A stretch of DNA of 64,000 bases from Sternotherus odoratus (Eukaryota > Chordata > Testudines > Kinosternidae), in assembly GCA_032164245.1 (NCBI GenBank), contig JAVMKO010000003.1, forward strand, positions 140,791,259 through 140,855,258, given 5' to 3'. How positions within the stretch are numbered: the stretch's first letter is position 1; the number at the start of each line of letters is the position of its first letter. Both the position numbers and the translations under genes were made by a program. The notes below the pieces were generated by a model. That model was not told the origin of the DNA. It did no database searches and was given only the letters and a program-made list of their open reading frames with translations. Positions 24,543 through 35,650 of this stretch are shown here, piece by piece.

Positions 24543-25160
24543 GTTGAAACTATGGTAAAGAACAAAATTATCAGATATAGATGAACACAATATGTTGGGG
24601 AAGAGTCAACACAGCTTTCATAAATGGAAATCATGCCAGACAAATCTATTAAAATTCTTTGAGGCATCAACCAGGGGGGAGAAGGACGGTCCCAGTTAAT
24701 AAAGTGTATCTTCACTTTCAGAAAGCCTTTGACAAGGTCCCATACCAAAGCCTATTACAAAAAGTAAGCAGTCATGGGATAAGAGGGAAGGTCCTCTCAT
24801 GGATCTTGGTTAATAGCCAAGAAACAAAAGGTAGGAATAAATGGTTAGTTTTCACAACAGAAAGAGGTAAACAGCAATGTCTGTAGAGGATTTGTACTGG
24901 GAGATGCACTGTTCAACATATTCATAAATGATCTGGAAAAGGGTGTGAACAGTGAGGTGTTTTTGTCGGTAGACAATACAAAACTAAAGATAGATAAGCG
25001 CAAAGCTAACTGAAAAAGGTTACAAAAGGATCTCACAAAACTGGATAACTGGGCAATAAAATGGCAGATGAAACTCAATGTTGGTAAGTGTAAACTAATG
25101 CACAATGGAAAACATAATAACACATATAAAATGATGGGGTATCTTTGTAGCCGGCATTGC

Positions 25161-26279
25161 AAGGTATTTACATGCCAGATATGCTAAACATTAATATGCC
25201 CCTTCACATTCCAACCACCACTCCAGAGGACATGCATCCATGCTTATCATGCTCGTTAAAAATAATAATGTGCTAATTAAATTTATGACTGAACTCCTTG
25301 GGGAGAACTGTATGTCCCCTGTTCTGTTTTATCCACATTCTGCCATATATTTAATGTTATAGCAGTCTTAGATGATGATACAGCACATGCTCATTTTAAA
25401 AACACTTTTACTATAGATTTCACAAAATGAAGGAGAGTCTTGAGAGGCATAACCCAGACACAATAAAAGATCCAGTGGTCAAAAGCAAAAGAAAAGGAAA
25501 AAGTGGAGACTGCCAGCAATCATCCCAGAGGTGCTTTGAGAGCAATAGTGACACGCAATGATTCTTTCCATGCCCCACTCTCTTCCCAACCAGCCATCTC
25601 CTGCCAAAATGGCAGATACCACACAGAGGTAGTCCATAAACAGTGTAAGAAAAATGATGCAACATTTGCTCAAAGCTATCTCCTTCAATTACATCTTGCC
25701 TATATCAACTGGTTTTCTGCTGTCCTCATGCATGCCATGCCTACAAGAGGAGGACTGTGATTGGCTCAGAATATTTTTGCAAGTTATACTCAATCATCAA
25801 AACTAGTCAGAAGAGCTTTTCAAAAATGCAATTATGATTTTCATTTAAATCATTAACTACTTTTTTTATGGCTCTACATATGTAGATAAGAGCTAAGTAT
25901 CTTTCTATCTGAGAATAGCTAAACCAGGATTTCAGCAATTAAAATGAAACCAGCCTCCTTATCGTTTTCAATTACCATTAATGGTGGTTTTATTCAGCAT
26001 ATCACTAGAGGAACCAAAATTGAATGTGTCTTTTTTCTCTCTTTATGTTATGTAGAGTGCTATCATTATAGGGCATGAAACCATGTATTCTGTGCTTTTT
26101 TGTTTGTTTCATTTCATTATTTAAAGAGGGAAAGCATATACTCACTTTAAAGGGAAAATGTCAGATTGTTTCAGAAACTTTTAAATTTTATAAACATATT
26201 TTTAAAAGGGGAAGGGGAAATTTTAGTAGCCTAATAATAGATTTTTCATGAATTTTTAACTTTTAAGAACAGATTTGTT
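25161..26279. other. AT-rich intron, nothing recognised
   Basis: No recognisable family. Short open frames on both strands (near 25420-25760) show no domain. Confidence 0.45.
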
Positions 26280-26429
26280 CTGAGGTAAATATTCTTCTCC
26301 TGCAGCATATACAACCCAACCCTTACTACCCTCATGCCTACCCCAGAGGAGGGACACCCGCATCATTGATGCCTTGAGGAAAAGCCCATGAACCTTTCAT
26401 TGGTAAAAGAAACTGATATACCTGGTGCC

Positions 26430-27326
26430 CCTTGCCTATATGTGGATAGTCCTTCCTTCTATGTGGACAGCAAATGACACACAGGATGGGCCGTTTGTAC
26501 TCAAGATGCACAGATGGTGACACAAGGCAGTTTACCTGGGGCATCTGCACAAGTAGCAGAATTCCAGGCGTTAGTTAGAGCATGTGAAGCTGCGGAAGGT
26601 CATGCTGTAAACACATATACTGATTCTAGATATGCATTTGGGGTTGTACATGATAATATTAACTTGTGGGTAAATCGGGGATTCCTGACGAGTACAGGAT
26701 CCCCAATACAAAATGGGGGGATAGTGGAGAACCTTCATGAAACCATGCAGAAACCTACCGAAGTAGCAGTGATAAAAGTGAGGGCCCACACAAAACGGAC
26801 AGACTCTCATTGCATGGGGAATCAAAGGGCAGGTAAACTAGCTACACAAGCAGCAGTGGAAGGCAAAGAGATGCAGTTGATTGCTGCAACACAGCCTCTC
26901 ATAAAAACTCCAAACATTTTTGAATTACAGAACATACAACCTGCTGCACCAAGGACAGAGAAGTGGTTATGGATGGATAATGGGGGCAAACTGTGTGATA
27001 ACACTCGGAGAGGTCCAGGGAACACATTAGTGTTACCAAGTCTGCTAATGGGAACTATGATACAAGTGTATCACATGCTGGGACATGATGGAGCACGGAG
27101 GGTGATCCACGAGATGTCGAACACCTGGTGGCATCCTAAGCTTAATGCAAATGTGCATGATTATGTGAGGAGGTGTGTAACGTGTGCTCACTGTAATTCT
27201 GCTCTCACAGTGAACGTGAGAATGCGACATCAGCCAGGACCAACACAGCCTTTCGCGCAGTTACAAATAGATTTCATTGGGCCCCTGCCAAGATACAGAG
27301 GGAAAGAATATGGATCACTTTATTAA
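26430..27326 (+). pseudogene. Endogenous retroviral pol relic: RNase H and integrase N-terminus
   Basis: The open stretch from 26514 holds 270 codons. Residues 1-115 are retroviral RNase H: Glu16 in 'VAEFQAL', then 'YTDSRYAFG' with Asp37. The expected final Asp is glycine (Gly107 in 'NQRAGKLA'). Residues 187-224 form the integrase zinc-binding HHCC motif (His187, His191, Cys221, Cys224). Residue 253 is the first catalytic Asp of the integrase core ('QIDFIGPL'). The frame breaks at about 27302-27325. Upstream of 26514 the RNase H start is interrupted by stops. Non-functional host-genome relic. Confidence 0.75.
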
Positions 27327-27696
27327 GTGGGTAGAAGCTTTCCCATTGGCCAAGGACACTGCGTCTGATGTAGCTAAAATACTGATGACTGAAATAATTC
27401 CCCGATGGGGACTTCCATGCTTTATTAATAGTCACCAAGGTACCTATTTTACAGGGAAGATGATGCAAACTGTATGCATAGCACTGGGGATCAAAGAGAA
27501 ATTCCACTGTCCCTATCATCCCCAAAGTTTGGGATTAGGAAAAAGACCTAACCGAACCTTTGAACCAGTCTGGACTGGCCCTCACATGGTTCTCTTGGTA
27601 ACTCCTTCATCAGCCCGGGTCACTGGAATTCCAGTTTGGGTGCACCTTTCACAAGTAAGAGTATACGGAGGTGAGACTCAACATGGGGCACAATAA
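27308..27696 (+). pseudogene. Endogenous retroviral integrase relic, core and C-terminus
   Basis: This continues the integrase in another frame: 'FIKWVEAFPLAKD', then 'PRWGLPCFINSHQGTYF', then the C-terminal 'WTGPHMVLLVTP...WVHLSQVR' domain typical of gammaretrovirus-like integrases. The position that normally holds the second catalytic Asp, just before Gln-Gly-Thr, is histidine. The catalytic Glu region reads 'LGLGKRPN' with no Glu. Sequence between 'PNRTF' and 'EPVWTGP' appears deleted. It is catalytically dead by several independent lesions. Confidence 0.75.
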
Positions 27697-27927
27697 TCCC
27701 TGTTTACCATATGGACTCCTGGAGAGCCAGTCTCAGTATTGTTAAGCCGTTTCTAAAATTTGAACGTTTTTGAAGGTCTTATTTTAATAATGTTGTAGTG
27801 GTTTTCAGTGTTTTATTGATGTAATCATCTGGGGAAAAGCCACCGGATGTAAATGTCATTACCCAAGTTATGAAGTCTAATAGGGACTGGGTTGAAAATT
27901 TGTTAATAGCAGGGATGATAGTTTATT

Positions 27928-28290
27928 GTGGTAAGAGTAGGGTTCATGTTTAATCAAGTTAGCTATCACCCTAACTCAGCAACACAGTTGGTCAGGTCCT
28001 CACTGTTGTACTTAGCCATCTATTTAAAACTACTAAAATGTATGAGCAAATATTGGCCTAGGCATGTGGCAGAGTTGTGTTATCATCCTGGCATGGTGTT
28101 CATCATGAAAGTTGCAGCCCTGATAAGAGACTTGCTTGTGTCACAGGTGCCCTGTAAGGTGAGAGCTGCAATTCTCAAAGATCGAATGTCTTTACCTTGG
28201 ATGATGGCAGGGGAGTGGTCTCTGTCGTTAACAGGGGCATGTTGGAATGGTCATTCCATCCTTGGAGGGGTGTTAATTCCTGTGAGTTAG
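27928..28290 (+). other. Unassigned 120-codon open frame downstream of the integrase relic
   Basis: This open stretch follows integrase by about 230 bases, where an envelope or accessory region would normally lie. I see no signal peptide, fusion peptide, furin site or transmembrane segment and recognise no family. It may be chance, or decayed retroviral sequence. Confidence 0.25.
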
Positions 28291-28435
28291 GCTCCTGGAT
28301 TTGGAGGCTCAGCCTGTCCACCCACTCCCATTCTCATCTCACAGACACCTGTGTAGCATCAAGAATTATAAGGGCCAGAGATAAATATATAGCTTTCCCA
28401 TGGGACCAATGTTCCATCCTGGAGGGATGGGTTTT

Positions 28436-28755
28436 GTGAATGGGAAACCTGAAGTCAGGACAAGCCTTATCTTCAAATGTTGGGAGCTGATTTAATTAGT
28501 GCATGTAATGAACATTCTGGAACATTCTGGAATCACTCACCACCCAGGGGGAGGGGGAGTGAGCTCACCATGTGGAGAGAAAGGGAGGGCCTTCGGGTTA
28601 GAGAGACTCTGGCTGTTTCTTGTTAACAGGGGCTTTCCCTCCATGTACACATTGTATTGAATTGAATCGAATTGAACTGAATCGCATTGAATAAAATATC
28701 AAAAATCCTTGATTCTGCCTGGCCTCTGACTTACTGGGAACCACAAAATCCCAGC
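28436..28755 (+). repeat. Possible 3' LTR of the retroviral relic
   Basis: It begins near 'tgtgaatgggaaacctgaag' and ends near 'gggaaccacaaaatcccagca'. AATAAA lies about 60 bases before the end, and a short GAATT/GAATC repeat precedes it ('attgaattgaatcgaattgaactgaatcgcattg'). No paired LTR was found, so the boundaries are guesses. Confidence 0.4.
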
Positions 28756-29949
28756 ACCATAATGTCTTAAAACTATAAAGCACTTTAAAATACCCATCCC
28801 CAAATATGACAAGTCTAATTAACACTTCTGTACAAATAGAACTGGCCTGCCACTCTGAACCCCATCAATATACCCTTCGGTCAGAAGAAATAAGATATCA
28901 TATACTGTGATTAAAATTTACAAGAGATGGCAGCACTCCTGGTTCAGGACAGAAAGCAACTACTACTATCATATGATTAAGAAATTTCACGTATAGGGAA
29001 ATTACTAGATAATTGTCCATTATGGAAATGTCACACCTTTCTCAGAAGCAACTGTGCTGTTTATTGCCCAAGACAGGACATGGAAGCATACGGAGCACTG
29101 GTCTAATCCAATATGGCAACTCATATCTCCCTATGCAAATGATTTGTCAAACATAAATGTCAAAATCTGACAAAGGTCATTGCTAAAAGAATGGGAATAA
29201 ACCTCACGAGAAATTGTCAGCAGATTACTAAGTATTTCCCACTCAAAGTCGATGAAATAATTTAAAATCATTTTGTCTTTAGTGTGAAAAAGGGGTCTGT
29301 TGCATTAGATGGACTACCTTCTGGAAATCCTGCAAAAATGCAATTTGGGAAAAAATTATAAAATGGGTATTACCATTTTACAAGAAACAGCACAATTCTG
29401 AGTGAAAATGTGAAAGAAAATGCATTACTATAGAAAAGAATGCATTGAGGGTGTCCTTTACTATTTCATTTTTGCCACCGCTATCTTGAACTGATAGCTC
29501 ATTCCTTCAGAAACAATCACCATATCAAAGACAAGAAAGCATGTGAAGCTCATTGAGCATGTAGTCGTGATACTTGCGTGTCCCAAGAAGTTTCTCCAAC
29601 ATAAATAAAAAGTTCTCTCTTTGTCTTTAAAAAAGATATGACCAAGCTGAAAGCCATGTCTGCGTAAAAGTTTTTTTAAATCTACTATAGTTACAAAATT
29701 ACTATATTACTAAGATTACTATTACCAAAACATTAGAGGAACAAATGTTTCTCTAATTTTTAAATTTCTTTACTTTGTGCATTTTAATAGCACTTTTGTA
29801 TACAGTCAGTTCTACTCTTTCCCAGTACTCAGTTTTTCTTGCAATAAAAAGACGTTTAAAATGTTTACAGAAGAGCAAAAACACAAACAAAAAACCCCAA
29901 ACTTATTAACAGTTTTGAAGGGAATTTTCATAAAGAATTTCAGGATATA
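28756..29949. other. AT-rich intron with a possible old CR1 tail
   Basis: Mostly unassigned. 'actggtctaatccaatatggcaactcatatctccctatg' near 29098-29140 resembles a diverged CR1 3' end. Nothing else was recognised. Confidence 0.4.
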
Positions 29950-30086
29950 CCCTGTTTCCCCGAAAGTAAGACATCCCCCGAAAATAAGACGTACTTCCAG
30001 TTTTGCCTCTCGCTGTGATATAATGTAATGTAATTTTGGGAGCAAAAATTAATATAAGACACTGTCTTATTTTCGGGGAAACACGG
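29950..30086 (+). mobile_element. Mariner-like MITE, 137 bp, copy A
   Basis: CCCTGTTTCCCCGAAAGTAAGACA to TGTCTTATTTTCGGGGAAACACGG, an inverted terminal repeat of about 24 bp with TA at 29948-29949 and 30087-30088. It is nearly identical to, and exactly as long as, the reverse copy at 45642-45778. Confidence 0.9.
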
Positions 30087-30645
30087 TACTATTTAAATGG
30101 ACGCTGTATAAGAAACCAACATTTTGTAAGTTAATTTGAACCTAATAATGTCTATTTACAGTGCTATATCCTAATAGTTCAAAAAAGAAAATCAAAAACA
30201 AAAAGAGGATCAAGAGCACATTTCTAGAAACAGAATGGAAATACAGACGTTAAATCCTTAAACATCATTATTTCTGACTGGGAGGATCTCTCTCTGTTTT
30301 TTTGGACGCCAAGAATTTTTTGGAATAATACGGTATCATAAATTTAATTCAAGTACCTGTATCTCGTATTCTTTAACTTCAGTTTTTCATTATTTTCAGT
30401 ATTTCTTTTCAATTATGGATTCCATTAAATATTTATTTACAGGATATTTAAGCATTTCTACATAGGGAACCAAATTCTGATGTTTCTTAACTGGTAATGT
30501 AAGTTACATAAGTCAGTGTGTAAGAAGAAGTGGGTATAAGTATACATGTCAAGAGGACAACAAGGTGAGGTTGTGGCAAGAGAGACAACCAAAAGGATCA
30601 TGAAAAATGCGTCAGATAAGTAAGAAGGATCAACAGACAGGATAT
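30087..30645. other. AT-rich intron, nothing recognised
   Basis: No gene or repeat ends. Confidence 0.45.
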
Positions 30646-30786
30646 GAGAGTGGGTGACTGTGACCTGCCACAGAATTGGTGTGTTACCTTGGGCAAGTCA
30701 CTTAACCTCTCTGCACATAAATGTTCACATGTGTAAAATGGGAAGAATGATATTTTCCCACTTCTTAAAAGCATTCTGAGAGTCAA
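30646..30786 (+). repeat. MIR SINE
   Basis: 'gttaccttgggcaagtcacttaacctctctgcacat...tgtgtaaaatgggaagaatgatattt' follows the MIR core and 3' part closely. It is an ancient amniote/mammal-shared SINE type. Confidence 0.75.
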
Positions 30787-30823
30787 AGATGAAAAACTCT
30801 ATATTAATGGCATTGCTGTCATA

Positions 30824-31086
30824 CAGTAGACTCTCGATTATAAAATCCCGGATAATCACCATCCATAGGAAATATGGGGAGCGGGGTTGGTTCACCAGCC
30901 ATCCTGCGCCGGTGGGAGGAGGTGTTGGTTCACTGGCTGCCCTGTGCCCCGGCGGGGTTGTTTTTTTGTGTGTGCTTGTGGTGGCAACAAAGCCAGAGCT
31001 GACCCTGCGAGTTCTGCATATTTTTTTGACATCCTGGTTAATCCACATTCTGATTAACCCAATCCTGGATAATCGAGAGTCTACTG
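30824..31086. mobile_element. Tigger-type MITE, 263 bp
   Basis: CAGTAGACTCTCGATTAT to GGATAATCGAGAGTCTACTG with TA duplications (30822-30823, 31087-31088). Second-level inverted words ('cccggataatc' and 'aatcctggataatc') sit inside each end. The middle is GC-richer and non-coding. Confidence 0.9.
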
Positions 31087-31348
31087 TATATCATCGTAGG
31101 CCCTTCCTGTAGATTGCTGTTTCTTACAAATCTGTCCTTCTTCCCCTTTTACATGTGTATTAAATCAACGAACACTAATTTACCAAACTGTGATTTATAT
31201 CAACATTTACATCATCTATGAATTTGGCTTCCTATATTTATAATCTTAGACAACTGATTTGTAAAGTGCTTTCATACACTGCTTAATAAGTGCTTCTCTA
31301 CTCACCATGAACTATAACTACATCACATTAAACAAAAGGAGAACTTAC

Positions 31349-31517
31349 TTGTAGAAGCATTCCATGAACAGAATTCTGTCGTATGCGTGTATTGGTGCAT
31401 TGTGGAAGCCCAGCAAGCAGAGACTGTACTGTATGTGGTATCTGGTTTATCATAACAAATGGAACAAGGGCTCGGCCCGCCATCTCACGTGAACGATACA
31501 CAGGAGAGTGGCCACAT
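31349..31517 (-). CDS. THADA: THADA exon (third in the window in transcript order)
   Basis: This is a 169-base exon: one base completing an Arg codon, then 56 codons ending in CAA at phase 0. The encoded text contains 'CGHSPVYRSREMAGRALVPF' and, near its end, 'QNSVHGMLLQ'. It matches the conserved segment of THADA, the vertebrate homologue of yeast Trm732. That protein partners the FTSJ1/Trm7 methyltransferase for 2'-O-methylation of tRNA anticodon-loop nucleotide 32, and THADA is also linked to thermogenesis and SERCA. The acceptor reads 'ctttttctag' and the donor GTAAGTTC (complement of 31341-31348). Phase joins the exon at 51230-51361 exactly (AG|A). No stops. The next exon downstream is not visible before position 1. 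Confidence 0.93.
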
Positions 31518-32055
31518 CTAGAAAAAGGAGAAACATGTCTGTCATTCACATGCAGTGAATGCATTACTATTACTTAAAAAATAACAGTTACACATTTATT
31601 CCAAATATCAATATTTTAATTCTAAAATAAAAATGCAAAATACATGACTAAACACAGTGAAAACTAAATCAAAACATGTTCCTTACAAAACATACTTTTA
31701 TAATATTTTCTCTAGCTACTGATAGGGTGTAATTCCAGCTATGTATATCTAAATACATCCACACTAGATTCTATTTTTCAAAAATGTCCTTGTCTTTTAA
31801 GAGACAAAAACATAATGGGACCATAGACCCAGCTGTTTAGTAGCAGCAGTCTGTGTTGCCCATTGATGTTACTAATGACAAACAGTAACCATGAATTTGA
31901 ACATGCTAATTTATTAATTTTACTAAAATTATGATTCTCAATATGCCTAATACACATGTAAATGAACAAGATTGACATAGCGTAAACTTTCAATAGGACT
32001 TATGTTCCTAAAACAAATGCATAAAAAGGCCTTGATTAGTACACAGCAGACACAC
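31518..32055. other. THADA intron start, nothing recognised
   Basis: AT-rich DNA flanking the exon. The acceptor polypyrimidine tract of the exon lies at its left edge. No other feature. Confidence 0.5.
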
Positions 32056-32454
32056 TTAGGCCTGGGTCTACACCACAAAGTTAGGTCGACATAAGCTGTG
32101 CTAGGTCGATTTAATAATGTAAGTGTCTACACTACCAAGACCCTTCCACCGACCTAAATGACCCGAAGAGTCAACTTCTGTACTCCAACTCCGCGAGAGG
32201 CAGAGCGCTTGATTTGACATCTGCAGGTTGACAAGGGGATAGTGTAGACACTGCTTTGTGTCATTTGAATGAATTGGCCTCAAGGAAGTATCCCACAGTC
32301 CTTCGCTGTGACCACTCTGGAGAACTTTCAACTCCACTGCACATCAGCCGGGTACAAGGAAACAGCCGCTCCCCTGTACAAGCCCCAGGAACTTTTGAAT
32401 TTTCATTTCCTGTTTAATCAGTGTGGGGAGTTCGCCAGCACAGCTCATCATGGA

Positions 32455-32672
32455 TAAGGCTACGATTATGTCACAGAATCTGTGACTTCCATTGACCTCC
32501 GTGACATTTTCTCCCGCAGGGCTGCTCTCAGGCCCCGCAGCTCCCAGTCTCCACTTCCGGGGGGGGGGACCCCGTAGCTACCCAGTTGCAATAGGAGGCT
32601 GGGGGACCCTGCAGCTGTCCAGCCACGGGGTAGGGGTCGGGATGAGACTCCCTGCAGGGGCCCAACCACAAA
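32455..32672 (+). mobile_element. TAAGGCT-family hAT MITE fragment inside the deleted Harbinger
   Basis: 'taaggctacgattatgtcacagaatctgtgacttcc' matches the end of the complete 500-bp element at 56678-57177. It sits precisely at the Harbinger deletion junction. Its right terminus is lost where transposase text resumes near 32673. Confidence 0.5.
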
Positions 32673-33113
32673 GGGAAGAAAGTTCCTACTTGCAGCTTTC
32701 TGAACAGATCTGTGTTCCTAAAGATGCACACGTCATGCGTCTTTCCTGACCATCCCATGCTGATGTTGGTGAAACAGCCCCTGTGATCCACCAGTGCTTG
32801 CAACACCATTGAGAAGTACTCCCTTTCAGTTTATGTACTCTTCGGCAATGTGGTCTGGTGCCAAGATAGGGATACACTTTCCGTCTATCGCCCCACCGCA
32901 GTTAGGGAACCCCATAATGGCAAAACCATCCACTATGTCCTGCACGTTGCACAGAGTCGCTACCCTTCTTAGCAGAAGCATGTTGATAGTCCTGGAAACT
33001 TGGATCACAACAGATCCCATAGTAGATTTACCCACTCCAAATTGATGCCCCACTGACTGGTAGCAGTCTGACGTCACAAGCTTCCACAGAGCTATTGCCA
33101 CTTGCTTCTCCAC
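32673..33113 (-). pseudogene. HARBI1-like transposase remnant
   Basis: On the minus strand the N-terminal part reads 'KQVAIALWKLVTSDCYQSVG', then the helix-turn-helix-like 'FGVGKSTMGS', then 'MGFPNCGGAIDGKCIPI' with the first catalytic Asp. A frame shift leads into 'VLQALVDHRGCFTNI' and 'HDVCIFRNTDLFRKL'. The second Asp and the Glu regions are deleted. It is a clearly diverged relative of the transposase at 63001-64000. Confidence 0.8.
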
Positions 33114-33360
33114 TGTGAAAGCAGCTCTTATTTTAGTAATGCTGTGCTTAAGGGCTGGGGAAAGTTATTCACACAGTTCCTTGAAAGCTACCCACAGTGC
33201 AGTGATCAGTCTGTCGATTTAAGCCCTACTAGTGAGGATGCACTCTGCTGACACAATGAGTGCAGTGTGAACACACAAGATCAACTTGCTTAAATCGGAG
33301 TCTCGATGTTGAATTACATGATGTCAACTTAACTTTGCAGTGTAGACATTGCCTCAGTTA

Positions 33361-34910
33361 ACAGCATCATGTATCTGACAATGTGTCCATTTTAGACCAA
33401 ATTATACCCTGAAGATACAAGCGTGTATTGGGGGAAGTGCAGAGCAGCTATACTGCTGTCGGAGCTGCAACTTTCTCTCCCGGAGCTTAGGTACAACCTC
33501 TGGATGGTGCAGCATGCTCCCCTCTCCACATCCCCATCTCGTCCACATTTCCTTTAGGTGACTTGAATTATATAGGTGCTAAGAGAGGATAGTCCTTTTG
33601 CTCCAGGGAAATGCAAGGAGTGTGACAATGGATGTCTTATACACAAGCATGTGAAAAGGATACTGGGTCAGTCCTAGTCATAGTCTAACCCTTTCTGCAT
33701 ATGGTATTTTTGGCCACATATGGTAAAATCTTTACTCCTGCATTGGCAAGTATAGGAACATATTTGGTTTAGTGCTAATAAGAACTTCTGTTTTTTAAAT
33801 GAGAATGCTTCAGTTCTACTAGACAATAACCTCAGCACAGCAGAAAGTGATTTGTCTACAACTGTTCCTGTATTCGTGCTATACTATGTTTTATGTTGGC
33901 AGACGGAATCTTGTATATAAATGTTTCTTTTCAGCTACAAATAACTCTGACATGGTTACAGATGTTTAGTTTCTAATTAGCAGTAACTGTATACTAAAGA
34001 ATCCCCTTCATTCTGTTCATGACCTTTTGCAAACTAATTTCCCAAAGGAATCTGGCCTCAATTCAGAAGAAATAATGGTAAATGGGGAAAAAGCCAGAGT
34101 CTGCTGCAGGCAGATACCCTGTGCAAAGGTATTTTCCAAAACCATATGATTCAGAGGGTTTGGGGTTCTCTCCCTCTCCAAATGTAATGCAATTAAATAC
34201 AATGGAAAAGAAGTCTATATTTTTTTCCTAATAATATAATCAAGTATAGATTTCCAAGCAGTTTTAAGTAACCTCATTTTTAAACTATGTCCTATGTTTC
34301 TGTTTAAAACAATTTGCAATAAGCACTCTTACAAAACATTGTACAATTTTTCCATATGACAATTATTGCCAGATTGTTTATTACCTTTGTTAAGGTAACG
34401 CAAGAAGTAACCACAGTATATGTTATTGTAGACAAAAAAAAATCATGTTAAAGATAAAAGTTCCCAAGTGCCTAAATTCAGGTGCCTAAACTCAGGAGCC
34501 TGAATTCCATTTTCAGAAATGACTTAAGCACTTCAGAGCTTACGTCTCATTGAAAGTCAATAAAGGTGCTTTGGAAAATTATACCCTATATCCAATACTG
34601 CAAACAACCAGGCACACAAGTAACCCTATTGAGAGTAGCCCTATTGGGTTATGCACTTTCAAAGGTCATCTCTCCAATTTTCTCTGAAATGTCAGATGCA
34701 GAAAACCTATACAACCACTTTTCACTAGTTGAAAATAAAAATAATTATTTTCTGTCATTTTCTCAATAACATTGCATTACCTGCTGAACAAAATATAAAA
34801 CTTTACACATACAAGAATTATATATTTGTAAATACTTATTCTAGTTGGATATATTTATAAAATTTACTATCAACACAAGCAGATATTTGAACACTATGTT
34901 CCCAATCCTC
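33361..34910. other. AT-rich intron, nothing recognised
   Basis: About 1.5 kb with no gene or definable repeat. Confidence 0.45.
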
Positions 34911-34911
34911 C

Positions 34912-35650
34912 TCTTTCTAAAAAAGGGATAGAGAATAAGTCGGAGAATATCTTATTGCCCTTATACAAATCCATGGTGCGCCCACATCTTGAATACTGCG
35001 TACAAATGTGGTCTCCTCATCTCAAAAAGGATATACTGGCACTAGAAAAGGTTCAGAGAAGGGCAACTAAAATGATTAGGGGTTTGGAACGGGTCCCATA
35101 TGAAGAGAGATTAAGGAGGCTAGGACTTTTTAGCTTGGAAAAGAGGAGACTAAGGGGGGATATGATAGAGGTATATAAAATTATGAGTGGAGTGGAGGAA
35201 GTGAATAAGGAAAAGTTATTTACTTGTTCCCAAAATAGAAGAACTAGGGGCCATTCAATGAAATTGGCGTGCGGCAGGTTTAAAACAAATAAAAGGAAGT
35301 TCTTCTTCACACAGCGCACAGTCAACCTGTGGAACTCCTTACCTGAGGAGGCTGTGAAGGCTAGGACTATAACAGGGTTTAAAAGAGAGCTGGATAAATT
35401 CATGGAGGCTAAGTCCATAAATGGCTATTAGCCGGGATGGGTAATGAATGGTGTCCCTAGCCTCTGTCTGTCAGAGGGGGGTGATGGATGGCAGGAGAGA
35501 GATCGCTCGATCATACCTGTTAGGTTCACTCACTCCGGGGCACCTGGCACTGGCCACTGTCGGTAGACAGGATGCTGGGCTAGATGGACCTTTTCTCTGA
35601 CCCAGTATGGCCGTTCTTATGTTCTTATGTTATGTTCTTATGTTCTGTGT
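34912..35650 (+). mobile_element. CR1 LINE 3' end, young copy
   Basis: A 5'-truncated CR1. It has an open C-terminal ORF2 segment, then the 3' UTR ('ctctgtctgtcagaggggggtgatggatggcagg...gggctagatggacc'), ending in '(ttcttatg)n' at 35615-35648. The 3' microsatellite and open frame suggest one of the youngest CR1s in the window. Confidence 0.92.
34914..35431 (+). pseudogene. CR1 ORF2 C-terminal segment (5'-truncated but open)
   Basis: About 170 codons open to a normal stop at 35429-35431. The order is 'YKSMVRPHLEYCVQMWSPHL', 'LEKVQRRATKMIRGLE', 'RLRRLGLFSLEKRRLRGD', 'RTRGHSMKLACGRF' and 'VNLWNSLPEEAVKA'. This is the canonical tail of CR1 reverse transcriptase after the catalytic domain. It begins abruptly at the truncation point, so there is no start codon and no catalytic YxDD; it cannot act on its own. 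Confidence 0.88.

Larger units (their letters stand above)
22935..25160 (+). mobile_element. CR1 LINE reverse-transcriptase relic, split by a hAT relic
   Basis: The left piece (about 22940-23040) gives 'NKLPGLDGIHPRVLKYCNP', the RT 'xGxDGIxPxVLK' block. The right piece (about 24545-25130) continues with 'FHKWKSCQTNL', 'FQKAFDKVPYQ', 'FINDLEKG' and 'LDNWAIKWQMKLN' in several frames. The two RT halves are separated by about 1.5 kb of hAT-derived DNA. Multiple frameshifts and stops are present. Confidence 0.75.
26280..28740 (+). mobile_element. Endogenous retrovirus fragment: broken pol 3' half and possible 3' LTR
   Basis: RNase H and integrase sequence (26430-27696) is followed by about 700 bases of unassigned sequence. 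Then comes a purine-rich tract ('gggggagggggag', near 28549) and a candidate polyadenylation signal AATAAA at 28690. No gag, protease, full RT or 5' LTR is present in the window. The gamma/epsilon-like class I affinity is inferred from the RNase H text and the integrase C-terminal 'WTGPHMVLLVTP' motif. Confidence 0.7.
32059..33357 (-). mobile_element. Harbinger element, internally deleted (1.3 kb)
   Basis: TTA duplications at 32056-32058 and 33358-33360. Inverted ends share 'gtctacac...caaagttaggtcgaca' / 'agtgtagacattgcc'. The left part (32280-32450) is homologous to the leader of the SANT gene in the 60.4-kb Harbinger ('cccacagtccttcgctgtgacc', 'atttcctgtttaatcagtgtgg'). The right part holds a transposase remnant. 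The SANT gene and the transposase C-terminus are missing. Confidence 0.75.
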
